Source of the DNA: Sandaracinus amylolyticus
Lineage (GTDB): Bacteria; Myxococcota_A; Polyangia; Polyangiales; Sandaracinaceae
Reading direction: 5' to 3'
Length of the DNA stretch: 64,000 bases
Assembly: GCF_000737325.1 (NCBI RefSeq)
Contig: NZ_CP011125.1
Coordinates: 806,001 to 870,000 of the forward strand
The position numbers and the translations under genes are program-made. Shown in pieces: positions 45,558 through 54,420 of the stretch. Numbering within the stretch: the first letter of the stretch is position 1; each line of letters begins with the position of its first letter. Below the pieces are notes generated by a model. It was not told where the DNA came from and made no database searches. It was given only the letters and a program-made list of their open reading frames with translations.

Positions 45558-46484
45558 ATGGGCACGAACGACACCACCCGCCTGCTCACCCCCGGCGTCG
45601 AGATCCCGTACCTCGGCTTCGGCACCTATCTCGTCCCGAACGACGAGGCCGCCGCCGTGGTGCGCGCCGCGATCGCCATCGGGTACCGGCACATCGACAC
45701 CGCCGAGTTCTACGGGAACGAGGAGGGCGTCGGCACCGGGATCCGGCAGGCGCTCGCCGACACCGGCCTCTCGCGGAACGACATCTTCGTCACGACGAAG
45801 CTCTGGCCCGGCAACGCCGCGTGGGGGCAGACGCCGAAGACGACCGAGACCACCATCGCGTCGCTGAACGAGAGCCTCGCGCGGCTCGGCCTCGAGCACG
45901 TCGACCTCTACCTCATCCACGCGCCCTTCGAGCGCGAGCAGCGGCTCGCGCAGTGGCGCGGCCTCGTGGAGCTGCAGCGGCAGGGGAAGGCGCGCGCCAT
46001 CGGCGTCAGCAACTTCCACGTCGCGCACATCGAGGAGCTCGTCGCCGCCGGGCTGCCGCTGCCCGCGGCGAACCAGATCGAGCTGCACCCCTGGTCGCAG
46101 AAGCCCGCGCTGGTGCGCTACCTCGCCGAGAAGGGCATCACGCCGATCGCGTACAGCAGCCTGGTGCCGCTCTCGACGTGGCGGACCGCCGAGGGCCACG
46201 ACAGCGCGAAGACCGCCGAGATGCGGGCGAGCGGTGAGCGCGCGGACTCGCCCTTCAAGGCGATGGCCGCGAAGTACGGCGTGAGCGAGCCGCAGGTGCT
46301 GCTGCGCTGGGGGATCCAGAGCGGGTACCCGGTGCTCCCCAAGAGCACGAAGCCCGAGCGCATGCGGCAGAACGCGGACGTCTTCTCGTTCCGCATCGAC
46401 GACGACGACATGGCCGCGATCGCGAAGATGGATCGCGGCGACGGCGTGGCGTGGGCGGTGGGCGATCCCACCAAGGCCGCGTGA
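45558..46484 (+). CDS. Aldo-keto reductase (AKR5-like, 2,5-diketo-gluconate reductase type)
   Basis: 308 residues. Classic AKR signatures: [18 protein letters not shown] (Asp and Tyr of the tetrad), TTKLWPGN (Lys), LYLIHAPFE (His), [17 protein letters not shown] and [14 protein letters not shown] (NADPH site). It reduces small aldehydes and ketones in the cytoplasm; it is a different subfamily from the AKR at 30653. ATG 45558 has AAGGAGAA upstream. Control by the divergent AraC regulator is likely. A CPA1 antiporter starts 15 bp downstream, so the two may be cotranscribed. Confidence 0.93.
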   Translation: MGTNDTTRLLTPGVEIPYLGFGTYLVPNDEAAAVVRAAIAIGYRHIDTAEFYGNEEGVGTGIRQALADTGLSRNDIFVTTKLWPGNAAWGQTPKTTETTIASLNESLARLGLEHVDLYLIHAPFEREQRLAQWRGLVELQRQGKARAIGVSNFHVAHIEELVAAGLPLPAANQIELHPWSQKPALVRYLAEKGITPIAYSSLVPLSTWRTAEGHDSAKTAEMRASGERADSPFKAMAAKYGVSEPQVLLRWGIQSGYPVLPKSTKPERMRQNADVFSFRIDDDDMAAIAKMDRGDGVAWAVGDPTKAA

Positions 46485-46499
46485 GCGCATCGGTCGGCG

Positions 46500-48041
46500 A
46501 TGGAGACCTTCGAGATCGTCGTCGCGCTCGTGCTCGCGGGTGCGGCGCTCACCGCCGTCTCGAGGCGGATCGGAGCCCCGTACCCCGCGACCGCGGCGCT
46601 CGTCGGCGCGGTGATCGCGATGCTGCCCGGCGCGCCCGAGATCGTGCTCGACCCCGAGCTCGCGCTGACGCTCTTCGTCGCGCCGCTCCTGATCGACGCC
46701 GCCTTCGACGCGTCCCCGCGCGATCTCCGCGCGAGCTGGCGCGCGGTCTCTGGTCTCGCGCTGGGCGCGGTCGTGCTCACGGTCGCGGTCGTCGCGATCG
46801 TGGTGCGCGCGCTCGTGCCCTCGATGCCGTGGCCCGCCGCGATCGCGCTCGGTGCGATCGTCGCGCCGCCCGACGCCGCCGCGGCGACCACGGTGCTGCG
46901 CCAGCTCCGGCCGCCGCATCGGATCCTGGTGGTCCTCGAGGGCGAGAGCCTCTTCAACGACGCGAGCGCGCTGCTCATCTACCGGCTCGCGATCGGCGCC
47001 GCGCTCGCGGGCTCGCTCGCGCTCGAGTCGGTGATCCCGATGCTGCTCGTGGTCAGCGCGGGGAGCGTCGTGCTCGGGCTCGTGCTCGCGCGCGCCGTCC
47101 TCTGGATCACCGCGCGCATCGACGACGTCGCGCTCGCCGTGGTGGTGCAGTTCGGCGCGACGTTCGGGGTGTGGATGCTCGCGGAGCGCCTGCACCTCTC
47201 GGGCATCCTCGTGCTGGTCGTGTTCGCGATGGCCTACGCGCGGCGTGCCGGCGACGTCATCCCGGCGCGGGTGCGCGTTCCCTCCTACGCCGTGTGGGAG
47301 CTCGCCGTCTTCGTGCTCACCGTGCTCGCGTTCACCCTCGTCGGGCTGCAGCTCGAGGCGATCGTGGGGCGCATGAGCGCGAGCCTCCTGCTCGAGCACG
47401 TCGCCATCGCGACCGCGGTGTGCGTCGCGACGATCGTCGCGCGCATCGTGTGGGTCTCGGGGGCGGCGCTGGTGCAGAGACGGGCCGGCGCGTCCGCGCT
47501 GCCGCCCCGCGCCGCCGCGCTCGTCGGGTGGTGCGGCATGCGCGGGATCACCACGCTCGCGGTGGCGCTCGCGCTGCCGGGCGGCGTTCACGGCGAGCCG
47601 GCGTTCCCTCATCGCGATCTGATCCTCTTCTGCGCGTTCGCGGTCGTGCTGGGCACGCTCGTGGTGCAGGGGCTCACGTTGGGCCCGCTGGCGCGGGCGC
47701 TCCGGCTCGAGGACGACGGCGAGGTCGACCGCGAGACGGCGCTGGCGCGGGCCGCGACGCTGCGCGCGGCGATCGCCGCGACCGACGCGCACCGCGGGGC
47801 CCAGCTCGCGGAGCTGCTGCGGCATCGCTTCGAGGTGATGCTCTCGCGGGTCGAGCACCAGCGGCCCTCGGGCGAGCCTCACGACGCCATCGTGGTGCAG
47901 GCGGCGATCGACGCGGAGCGGCGACACCTGCTCGCGCTGCGCGCGGACGGCACGATCGGCGACGCCGCGTTCCAGCGGGTCGAGCGCGAGCTCGATCTCG
48001 AGGAGCTGCACCTCGAGCCGCTGGCGTCCCGCTCACGCTGA
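46500..48041 (+). CDS. CPA1-family Na+(K+)/H+ antiporter
   Basis: 513 residues with about 12 hydrophobic segments to residue ~410 and a cytoplasmic tail of ~100. Signature sequences are FVAPLLIDAAFDASPRDL, IVAPPDAAAATTVLRQL and the ion-binding EGESLFNDASALLIYRLA (Asn-Asp pair), plus WCGMRGITTLAVALALPGG. These mark NhaP/YjcE-type sodium-proton exchangers of the inner membrane. The tail is helical and charged and may be regulatory. It is 15 bp after the aldo-keto reductase. The 41-bp repeat array begins right after its stop. Confidence 0.93.
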   Translation: METFEIVVALVLAGAALTAVSRRIGAPYPATAALVGAVIAMLPGAPEIVLDPELALTLFVAPLLIDAAFDASPRDLRASWRAVSGLALGAVVLTVAVVAIVVRALVPSMPWPAAIALGAIVAPPDAAAATTVLRQLRPPHRILVVLEGESLFNDASALLIYRLAIGAALAGSLALESVIPMLLVVSAGSVVLGLVLARAVLWITARIDDVALAVVVQFGATFGVWMLAERLHLSGILVLVVFAMAYARRAGDVIPARVRVPSYAVWELAVFVLTVLAFTLVGLQLEAIVGRMSASLLLEHVAIATAVCVATIVARIVWVSGAALVQRRAGASALPPRAAALVGWCGMRGITTLAVALALPGGVHGEPAFPHRDLILFCAFAVVLGTLVVQGLTLGPLARALRLEDDGEVDRETALARAATLRAAIAATDAHRGAQLAELLRHRFEVMLSRVEHQRPSGEPHDAIVVQAAIDAERRHLLALRADGTIGDAAFQRVERELDLEELHLEPLASRSR

Positions 48042-48305
48042 CGCGACGCGAGCGAAGCGGGCCTCGACGCCGCGCGCCCGCAACTCGATGCGAGCGAAGA
48101 GGGCGTCGAGGCCCGAAGTCTCGTCTCGATGCGAGCGAAGAGGGCGTCGAGGCCCGAAGTCTCGTCTCGATGCGAACGAAGAAGGCGTCGAGGCCCGAGC
48201 TCCCATCTCGATGCGAAAGAAGCGGGCCCCGACCCCCCGACGCTCATCTCGATGCGAGCGAAGCGCCTCTCGAGGCCCGGAATTCCATCTCGTTGCGAGC
48301 CGTTC
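48042..48305. repeat. Array of about seven ~41-bp tandem repeats
   Basis: CTCGATGCGA recurs at 48084, 48125, 48166, 48207 and 48248, and as CTCGTTGCGA at 48289, every 41 bp exactly; a degenerate first copy starts at 48042. Each unit continues GCGAAG...GGCGTCGAGGCCCG. Units 2 and 3 are nearly identical; later ones diverge. The array fills the whole gap between the convergent antiporter and the gene at 48306. 41 is not a multiple of three and all frames are low quality, so it is noncoding. Confidence 0.85.
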
Positions 48306-49118
48306 TCACTTGTCCTCGTCCTGTTCGCCCTCTTCTTCGCCCTCGCCCTCCTCGCTCGTGCGCGAGCCGCGCGCGGGGCGGATCGAATAGATCGTCGGGA
48401 AGCGCTCCTCGCCGTCGTGCGCGAAGAGCGCGCGGCCGAAGAGGCGCACCGGCTCGTAGGTCTGCTCGAGCACCCGGAACGCGCGGAACGCGTCTTCGCG
48501 CGCGATGCGGGCCTCGGACGGCTCGTCGTCGTTCAGCTCGGCGAGGATCGCCGCCGCCGCGTCCCTCGCGCTGCGCGCGTCGGTGCGCCGGTAGTGCACG
48601 CCGCCCTCCGCCAACCGCGCCGCGTGCTCCCGGTACAGCGCGGCGAGCCGCGTGAGATCCTCCGCGAGATCGGCGTGGCCCGCGCCGGCGCGGATCGATG
48701 CGAGCTCGGTCGCGGCGCGCGCGTCGCCGTCGAGGACGTACTCGGCGACCTTCATCATGCGCGCCTTGATCGCGCTCGCGCGCTGCAGCGTCGCCTCGCT
48801 CAGGCGCGCCGACGACTCACCGGCGGTGGCGCTCGCGCGCCTCGCGACCGCGTACCAGAGCGCCCACGCCGCGGGGCCGATCGTGTTGCGCGCGCTGGGG
48901 CTCAGCAGGTCGTCGGGCAGCCGATCGAAGCGCGCCTTCACCGCCGGCTCGGCGAGTTGTCGCGCGATCCGCAGGCCGAACAACGCTGCCTGCTGGAGAT
49001 CGAGCCCGCGTGGTGCGCTGGGGTCGCGCACCGCTGCGCGCAGCGCCGTGGTGTCCCTGAACCCTCGCTCCGCCGCCTCGGCGTCGTAGCGAACCTCTTC
49101 TTCTCTCGTGTCGGGCAT
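48306..49118 (-). CDS. Helical protein of unknown function with acidic tail
   Basis: 270 residues, largely alpha-helical and rich in Ala/Arg, no signal peptide or membrane segment. The C-terminus is strongly acidic (EEGEGEEEGEQDEDK). Segments such as DLLSPSARNTIGPAAWALWYAVARR and RASAIKARMMKVAEYVLDGD suggest a compact helical bundle. I do not recognise the family. ATG 49118 is taken; the longer in-frame extension is unlikely because its composition changes. It ends at the tandem array and is divergent from the phosphodiester glycosidase gene 178 bp away. Confidence 0.6.
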   Translation of the reverse strand: MPDTREEEVRYDAEAAERGFRDTTALRAAVRDPSAPRGLDLQQAALFGLRIARQLAEPAVKARFDRLPDDLLSPSARNTIGPAAWALWYAVARRASATAGESSARLSEATLQRASAIKARMMKVAEYVLDGDARAATELASIRAGAGHADLAEDLTRLAALYREHAARLAEGGVHYRRTDARSARDAAAAILAELNDDEPSEARIAREDAFRAFRVLEQTYEPVRLFGRALFAHDGEERFPTIYSIRPARGSRTSEEGEGEEEGEQDEDK

Positions 49119-49296
49119 GGCGCGAGCGTAGCGGACGCTGCCGCGCGCGAGCATCCACGCGCGCGGCTGATCATCCGTCGGGCGTCCGGCGGGCGGATCG
49201 CGACACCGCGGCGCGATCACCGCGGCCCCGAGGCCGCATCGCGCGCGCGTCGAGCGTCGATGCGCGTGGAACGTGGCGTGCTCACGACGCGCCTCG

Positions 49297-51891
49297 ATGA
49301 GAGCTCTCTCGATCGCGTGCGTCGTCGCGGCGCTCTTCTCGGCGCCGGCGCGCGCGCAGACGATCTCGTCGCGCGCGTGGTCCGATCCCCAGCCCGGCGT
49401 CCGGCTGCTCACCGGCCGCACGACGTCGCCGACGACGCGCTTCTGGGCGCTCCACGTCGACCTCTGCGCGGAGCGCGTGCACGTCGCCGCGACCTCGCGC
49501 CCGACGAGCCGGCGCACCGCCGCGTCGTGGGGCGCGTCGGTCGGCGTGCAGGCCGCGGTGAACGGCGACTTCTTCCGCACCGACACCTCGACGCCGATCG
49601 TCTACGGACAGGCCGCGGGCAGCGGCGCCGCGTGGCCGGTCGCGCAGACCGGTGAGGCCGCGGCCTATCGCGACGACTGGTACTACCGCGACTACGGCTG
49701 GATCGCGTTCGGCCCGAGCTGGGTCGAGTTCAGCCACACCGGCGCGGTGAAGCGCGCGGGCGGCGCCACGCAGGGCTTCATGCCGGGCATGGTCACCGGC
49801 GCGATCCCCGCGGGCACCACCGCGCTCGTCAGCGGGTTCCCCGAGCTCGTGACCGAAGGTCGTCGCTACACCTGCTCGAGCCCGACCGCGAGCTCGTGCT
49901 TTCCCGAACGCAGCGACATGCGCGCGCGACACCCGCGCACCGCGATGGGGCTCAGCGACGATCGACGCACGCTGATCCTGCTGGTCGTCGACGGTCGATC
50001 GTCGGTGTCGGCGGGGATGTACGGGACCGAGCTCGCGTCGCTGATGGATCAGCTCGGCGCGTGGCAGGCGTTCAACCTCGACGGCGGCGGATCGAGCCAG
50101 ATGTGGCTCGAGGGACGCGGCACGATCAACGCGCCCTCGGATGGGACGCCGCGCGCGGTCGCGAACCACTGGGGCATCTTCGCGGGGACCGCGGGCGGGC
50201 GGCCGGTCGCGCCGGGGAGCTGCATCCCGCGCGAGCTCGACGACTGCTTCCGCACCTCGCAGGACGGCGGCGCGTGCGGCGAGCTCGAGGCGGTCCTCGG
50301 CGCGAGCGATCTCGGGCGCACCAGCGACGTCGACGGCGACGGACGCGCCGACGTGTGCGCGCGCGGCGTCGCGGGCTGGGCGTGTCGCGTGTCGACGGGC
50401 GATGGGTTCGCGGACGCCGCGTTCGCGATCGATGCGCTCTCCGACACCGCGGGGTTCGATCAGGCGTCGCGCTTCTCGACGATCCGCACCGGCGATCTGA
50501 ACGGCGACGGCCGCGCCGACGTGTGCGCGCGCAGCAGCGCGGGCGTGCGCTGCTGGATCGCGGGCGACACGGGATACGGCGCGGCGATCTCCGGTCCCGC
50601 GCTCGACGACGCGGGCGACTGGGATCGCGCGATGTACTTCTCGACGATCCGCCTCGCCGACGTCGACGGAGACGGGCGCGACGACCTCTGCGCGCGCGGC
50701 TACTCGGGGCTCCGATGCTGGCGCAGCGCCGGCGACGCGCTCGAGGCCGAGTCGCACGAAGGACCGGCATGGGGCAACGCCGCGGGGTTCGATCAGCCCT
50801 CGCGCTACGGCACGATCCGCTTCGGCGACGTCGACGGAGATCGCCGCGCCGACGTGTGCGCGCGGACCGCGAGCGGCGTCGAGTGCTTCCTCTCGGACGG
50901 CACCGCGCTCACCCGACGCGTCGAGGGCCCCGCGTGGTCCGACGCGAGCGGCTGGGGCGCGACGAAGCACTGGAGCACGATCCGTCTCGCCGACGTCGAC
51001 GGCGACGGACGCGACGATCTCTGCGCCCGCGGAACGAGCGATCTGCGCTGTCATCTCTCGACCGGCGAGGGGTTCGCGGCGAGCGCGACGATCGTCGCGC
51101 CGCTCGCGGACGAGAGCGGCTGGGGCGATCACGACAACTACGCGACGCTGCGGGTCGGCGACGTGACCGGCGACGGTGCCGACGATCTCTGCGCACGCGG
51201 CAACGCGGGGATGCGCTGCTACGCGCGCGAAGGCGACGCGTTCCGCACGATCGACGGCCCCGCGCTCGCCGACGCGCAGGGCTGGGACGATCCGCGGCAG
51301 TACTCGACGATCCGGCTCGCCGACGTGACCGGCGACGGGCTCGCGGACGTGTGCGCGCGCGGCGCCGACGCGTACGCGTGCTGGCCGTCGAGCGGCGACG
51401 GGTTCGGCGCCGCGATCACGCTCGCGGCGTTCCGCGACGCGCAGGGCTGGGGCGACGCGCGCTTCTACTCGACGATGCGCGTGGCCGGCCCGGTGTGCGT
51501 CGCGCGCCAGGAGGTCTGCGACGGAGGCGACGACGACTGCGACGGCGTGATCGACGAGGACGCGTGCGAGCGCGACGGCGGCACGAGCGACGACGCGGGC
51601 AGCGCGAGCGATGCGGGCACGTCGAGCGATGCCGCGGCGCGCGGGGACGCATCGATCGCGGAGCCTGCGAGCAGCGGGTGCGCGTGCGGCGTCGCAGGCC
51701 GCGGCACGGCGCGCGGCGGGTGGGCGATCGCGCTGCTCGTGCTCGTCGCGTGGATCGCGCGTCAGCGGGAGCGCTTGCGCTTGCCGCGCGCGATCTCGGT
51801 GGCGAGCGCGTCGAGGCGCGGCTCCCAGAACGTGCGGAAGCGATCGAGCCAGGCGTCGACCTCGGCGAGCGGGCGCGCGTCGACGGCGTAG
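49297..51891 (+). CDS. Secreted phosphodiester glycosidase with FG-GAP-like repeats and MYXO-CTERM
   Basis: 864 residues. A signal peptide ends near PARAQ. Residues ~30-310 match the NAGPA-type phosphodiester glycosidase domain (AAVNGDFFRTD, AMGLSDDRRTLILLVVDGR, FNLDGGGSSQMWL). Next come seven repeats of ~55-60 residues, each with a DxDGDGRADxCARG calcium-type motif as in FG-GAP/VCBS propellers. Then CDGGDDDCDGVIDEDAC, a MopE-like motif; an Asp/Ala/Ser linker; and GCACG at 794-798 with a hydrophobic segment and Arg cluster (from 822), i.e. MYXO-CTERM. It is predicted surface-anchored. Oddly it runs 42 residues past the Arg cluster, overlapping the convergent ArsR gene by 130 bp. Confidence 0.82.
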   Translation: MRALSIACVVAALFSAPARAQTISSRAWSDPQPGVRLLTGRTTSPTTRFWALHVDLCAERVHVAATSRPTSRRTAASWGASVGVQAAVNGDFFRTDTSTPIVYGQAAGSGAAWPVAQTGEAAAYRDDWYYRDYGWIAFGPSWVEFSHTGAVKRAGGATQGFMPGMVTGAIPAGTTALVSGFPELVTEGRRYTCSSPTASSCFPERSDMRARHPRTAMGLSDDRRTLILLVVDGRSSVSAGMYGTELASLMDQLGAWQAFNLDGGGSSQMWLEGRGTINAPSDGTPRAVANHWGIFAGTAGGRPVAPGSCIPRELDDCFRTSQDGGACGELEAVLGASDLGRTSDVDGDGRADVCARGVAGWACRVSTGDGFADAAFAIDALSDTAGFDQASRFSTIRTGDLNGDGRADVCARSSAGVRCWIAGDTGYGAAISGPALDDAGDWDRAMYFSTIRLADVDGDGRDDLCARGYSGLRCWRSAGDALEAESHEGPAWGNAAGFDQPSRYGTIRFGDVDGDRRADVCARTASGVECFLSDGTALTRRVEGPAWSDASGWGATKHWSTIRLADVDGDGRDDLCARGTSDLRCHLSTGEGFAASATIVAPLADESGWGDHDNYATLRVGDVTGDGADDLCARGNAGMRCYAREGDAFRTIDGPALADAQGWDDPRQYSTIRLADVTGDGLADVCARGADAYACWPSSGDGFGAAITLAAFRDAQGWGDARFYSTMRVAGPVCVARQEVCDGGDDDCDGVIDEDACERDGGTSDDAGSASDAGTSSDAAARGDASIAEPASSGCACGVAGRGTARGGWAIALLVLVAWIARQRERLRLPRAISVASASRRGSQNVRKRSSQASTSASGRASTA

Positions 51892-52094
51892 ACGCGGCGC
51901 GTGCCTTCCACGCGCACGCTCGTGAGCCCGCTCTCGCGCAGCACCTTCAAGTGCTGGGAGACCGCGGACTGCGTGATCCCGAACTCGCGCCCGACGATCG
52001 CGACGATCTCACCCGAGGTGTGCTCGCCGTCGGCCGCCAGGAGCTCGAGGATGCGCCGCCGCACCGGGTCTCCCAGGACGTCGAAGGCGTGCAT
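51762..52094 (-). CDS. ArsR-family transcriptional regulator (module 2)
   Basis: 110 residues. Winged helix: FDVLGDPVRRRILELLAADGEHTSGEIV, recognition helix GITQSAVSQHLKVLRESGL and wing VEGTRRVYAVDARPL. The length and the SQHLKVLRESGL signature fit ArsR regulators paired with AHSA1 genes, without a metal-binding motif. ATG 52094 overlaps the stop of the upstream AHSA1 gene (TGATG). Its last 130 bp overlap the end of the convergent glycosidase gene, so the basic tail (ARGKRKRSR) and that gene's extension share DNA. Confidence 0.88.
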   Translation of the reverse strand: MHAFDVLGDPVRRRILELLAADGEHTSGEIVAIVGREFGITQSAVSQHLKVLRESGLTSVRVEGTRRVYAVDARPLAEVDAWLDRFRTFWEPRLDALATEIARGKRKRSR

Positions 52095-52723
52095 CAGCCG
52101 CCAGTGTAGAACGCGATCGTGCGCTCCGCTTTCTCGCGCGCGGCCTCGCGATCCTCGCCCGACGCGGCGTGCGCGTCGCCCCACGCGTCACCGCTCGCGC
52201 GCACGAACGCCTTGCCCTCGCTCGACGCCATCCACGCGTCGACCGCGGCGCGATCCACCGGCGCGCCGCCCGCGTCGATGTGCAGCGCGAGGCCGTAGAG
52301 CGCGAGATCCCAGCCGATGCCGACCGCCCCCGGGCCGTACTTCGCGAGGTGCTCTTCGCCGACGCCGTCGCGCGGCGCGATGTGCTCGAGCGTGAGCTTC
52401 GTGCGCTTTCCGTCGGGCGCGAGCCGCACGTTCACCCAGCTCACGCCGCCGCCGAACTCCCACGTCACGTCGAGCGCTTCGGGGCGATCGCAGCGCGTGA
52501 TCGTCCCGCCCGCGTTGCCGACGAGCTGATAGCGCCCGCCGAGCTTCAGATCGCCTTCGATCGGGAGGAACCAGCGCGGCAGTCGCTCCGGGCTCGTGAG
52601 CGCCTCCCAGAGATCCTCGATCGTCGTGTCGTAGGTGCGGATCGCGACCGCGACCATCGCGCGTTGCCCCAGGTGATCGCGATCCTCGAGCCGACGGAAC
52701 TCCGCGCCGAACGCATTTCGCAT
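52094..52723 (-). CDS. AHSA1/SRPBCC-domain protein (module 2)
   Basis: 209 residues, longer than its counterpart at 20967. The SRPBCC core is visible: IRTYDTTIEDLWEALTSPERLPRWFLPIEGDLKLGGRY, GVSWVNVRLAPDGKRTKLTLEHI and VGIGWDLALYGLAL. The extra ~50 residues at the C-terminus are helical. The usual role is binding of a hydrophobic ligand; the target is unknown. It is the first gene of a pair with ArsR (TGATG overlap), probably repressed by it. GAGGAGG lies just upstream of ATG 52723 on the reverse strand. Confidence 0.88.
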   Translation of the reverse strand: MRNAFGAEFRRLEDRDHLGQRAMVAVAIRTYDTTIEDLWEALTSPERLPRWFLPIEGDLKLGGRYQLVGNAGGTITRCDRPEALDVTWEFGGGVSWVNVRLAPDGKRTKLTLEHIAPRDGVGEEHLAKYGPGAVGIGWDLALYGLALHIDAGGAPVDRAAVDAWMASSEGKAFVRASGDAWGDAHAASGEDREAAREKAERTIAFYTGG

Positions 52724-52747
52724 GAGCTGACCTCCTCGCGCTCATCT

Positions 52748-52779
52748 AACAGCGACGACTTATATTAGCAAGCGCTGTT
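52748..52779. promoter_or_regulatory. Candidate ArsR operator upstream of the second AHSA1-ArsR pair
   Basis: AACAGCG (52748-52754) and CGCTGTT (52773-52779) are exact inverted repeats with 18 bp between. The spacer is AT-rich and, read on the reverse strand, contains TATAAG as a possible -10. A regulator bound here would block the promoter. Confidence 0.4.
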
Positions 52780-52885
52780 GGTCTTCGCGCACGCCGTCCG
52801 CACGTGCGCGCACGCCTCCGGCGCCGCGACGTTCGCGCGTTCCACGGCGAATCCGCGCGGCACACGCGCTGCTCGTGCGGCGCGC

Positions 52886-54238
52886 ATGAGCCGTTCCTCG
52901 ACGTTCGTCACCACCTGTCTCTTGTCGTCGCTCGTCGTCGTCGCGACCCCGGGCTGCGGCGCGGGGCCCTCGAGCCCGATGCCCGACGCCGGTCCGCTCG
53001 CGCAGGGCGATGCGGCGATGCCGATGCCCGGCGACGACGCCGCGGCCCCCGAGCCCACGACGCTCGACGTCTCCGGCACGCTGATCGACGAAGCGGGCGC
53101 GCCGGTCGCCGGCGCGCACGTGCACGCGGGCGGGCGAAGCGCGATGACCGACGCCGAAGGGCGCTTCGCGATCGACGCGCTGAGCGCGCCGTACGCGCTC
53201 CGGATCTCGTTCACCGGTGAGACGCGCGTGTTCGTGTTCGACGCGCTCTCGAGCGCGACGCCGGTGCTGCGATTGCGGCGCGGGTGGGCCGTGCGCGACG
53301 CGTCGCTGCGCGGCGCGATCGCGATGGGCGCGACGCCGCTCGGCGACGACGAGTCGATCCGCGTCGGCGTCACGACGCACGACCGCCACTTCGATGGCGT
53401 CGCGGCGCTCACGCACGACAGCCAAGCGGTCTGGGAGCTCGGCGCGACCGCGAGCGCGTCGCTGCTCGCGGTGCGCGTGCGCGAGGACGCGGAGGGCTGG
53501 CCCGTCGCGTACACGTGGCTCGCGACCGCGTCGCGCGAGGACGTCGCCGAGGACGCGACGCTCACCGGTGTCGACCTCGTCGGCACGCCGTGCGGCACGG
53601 CGCACGTCGATCTCTCGATGCGCTTCAACGAGGGCGCGGCGCAGGGCTATCTCTACGCGTACGCGCGCGTGGGCGACGCGTTCGTGCGGGTGACCGACGG
53701 GCTCGAGGTCGACGATGGAACGCGCACCGTCGCGGTGCCGACGACGGCGGGCGCGTCCGCGGCGATCCTCGCGCTCGGCCACGGCGCGAACGTGCGCGCG
53801 GTCGCGATGCGCACGTCGGTGCCGCTCGGCGCGGAGGTCGAGCTGACCGTGCCCGATCTCGTGCTGCAGGCGCCCGAGGGCGCGATCGGTCCCGGCGATC
53901 GCATCGCGTGGACGTGGAGCGGCGGCGACGCGTACTTCGTCGTCGAGCTGCTCGTGTCGAACGGAGATCTCGGCTACGCGCCGTACCTGCTGATGTCGAC
54001 GAACGAGCGCGAGGTCGAGGTCCCCGACCTCGCCGACATCGGCATCGCGTGGCCCGAAGGACGCGCGACCTCGATCTACGTGTACGCGTTCGCGCCGGTC
54101 GAGGGCTTCGAGGGCGACGAGGCGACCTCGTTCGAGTGGGGCGCCGCGATCAACCACGCGCTGAGCGACGACCTCCCCGCGTACGACGGAGCGCTGGTGC
54201 GCGTCGAGAGCCACACGCACACGTCGGGCAGCGACTGA
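52886..54238 (+). CDS. Predicted surface lipoprotein with carboxypeptidase-regulatory-like domain
   Basis: 450 residues. A lipoprotein signal with VATPGC puts the anchored Cys near residue 24, followed by an Asp/Ala/Pro-rich linker. Residues ~55-115 resemble a carboxypeptidase regulatory-like beta sandwich (LDVSGTLIDEAGAPVAGAHVHAGG, MTDAEGRFAIDAL), often found in surface proteins. The rest is beta-rich with no recognised family. ATG 52886 starts the signal; the ORF extends to 52778 only by low-complexity DNA. It is divergent from the AHSA1 gene and is followed by a strong hairpin and then a second lipoprotein. Confidence 0.72.
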   Translation: MSRSSTFVTTCLLSSLVVVATPGCGAGPSSPMPDAGPLAQGDAAMPMPGDDAAAPEPTTLDVSGTLIDEAGAPVAGAHVHAGGRSAMTDAEGRFAIDALSAPYALRISFTGETRVFVFDALSSATPVLRLRRGWAVRDASLRGAIAMGATPLGDDESIRVGVTTHDRHFDGVAALTHDSQAVWELGATASASLLAVRVREDAEGWPVAYTWLATASREDVAEDATLTGVDLVGTPCGTAHVDLSMRFNEGAAQGYLYAYARVGDAFVRVTDGLEVDDGTRTVAVPTTAGASAAILALGHGANVRAVAMRTSVPLGAEVELTVPDLVLQAPEGAIGPGDRIAWTWSGGDAYFVVELLVSNGDLGYAPYLLMSTNEREVEVPDLADIGIAWPEGRATSIYVYAFAPVEGFEGDEATSFEWGAAINHALSDDLPAYDGALVRVESHTHTSGSD

Positions 54239-54307
54239 TCGGATCGACGCGGCGCGAGAACGGCGCGGGCGTGCTTCGGCGCGCTCGCGCCGTTCGCGTT
54301 CGGGGCG

Positions 54308-54347
54308 GCGCACACCGACGAACGTTCGCGCACGCGTCGGTGTGCGC
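54308..54347 (+). terminator. 13-bp hairpin followed by a T run
   Basis: GCGCACACCGACG (54308-54320) pairs exactly with 54335-54347 across a 14-nt loop. A run of five T lies at 54359-54363. It is 70 bp after the lipoprotein stop and 57 bp before the next gene, so it reads as an intrinsic terminator or an attenuator of the following gene. Confidence 0.5.
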
Positions 54348-54420
54348 GATTGCGCGTGTTTTTCGCGGGAATTCGCGTGGCCGCGCGCTTGCTCAGGGGG
54401 GCGCCCACGGAGGTCTCGTC

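Noticed and set aside
48042-48305. CRISPR array
   Set aside because: The 41-bp units are direct tandem copies without unique spacers, and no cas gene is present.
53284-54420. Long upstream extension of the propeller lipoprotein
   Set aside because: It is out of frame with and overlaps the 52886 lipoprotein gene; GTG 54421 has GGAGG and starts a lipoprotein signal.
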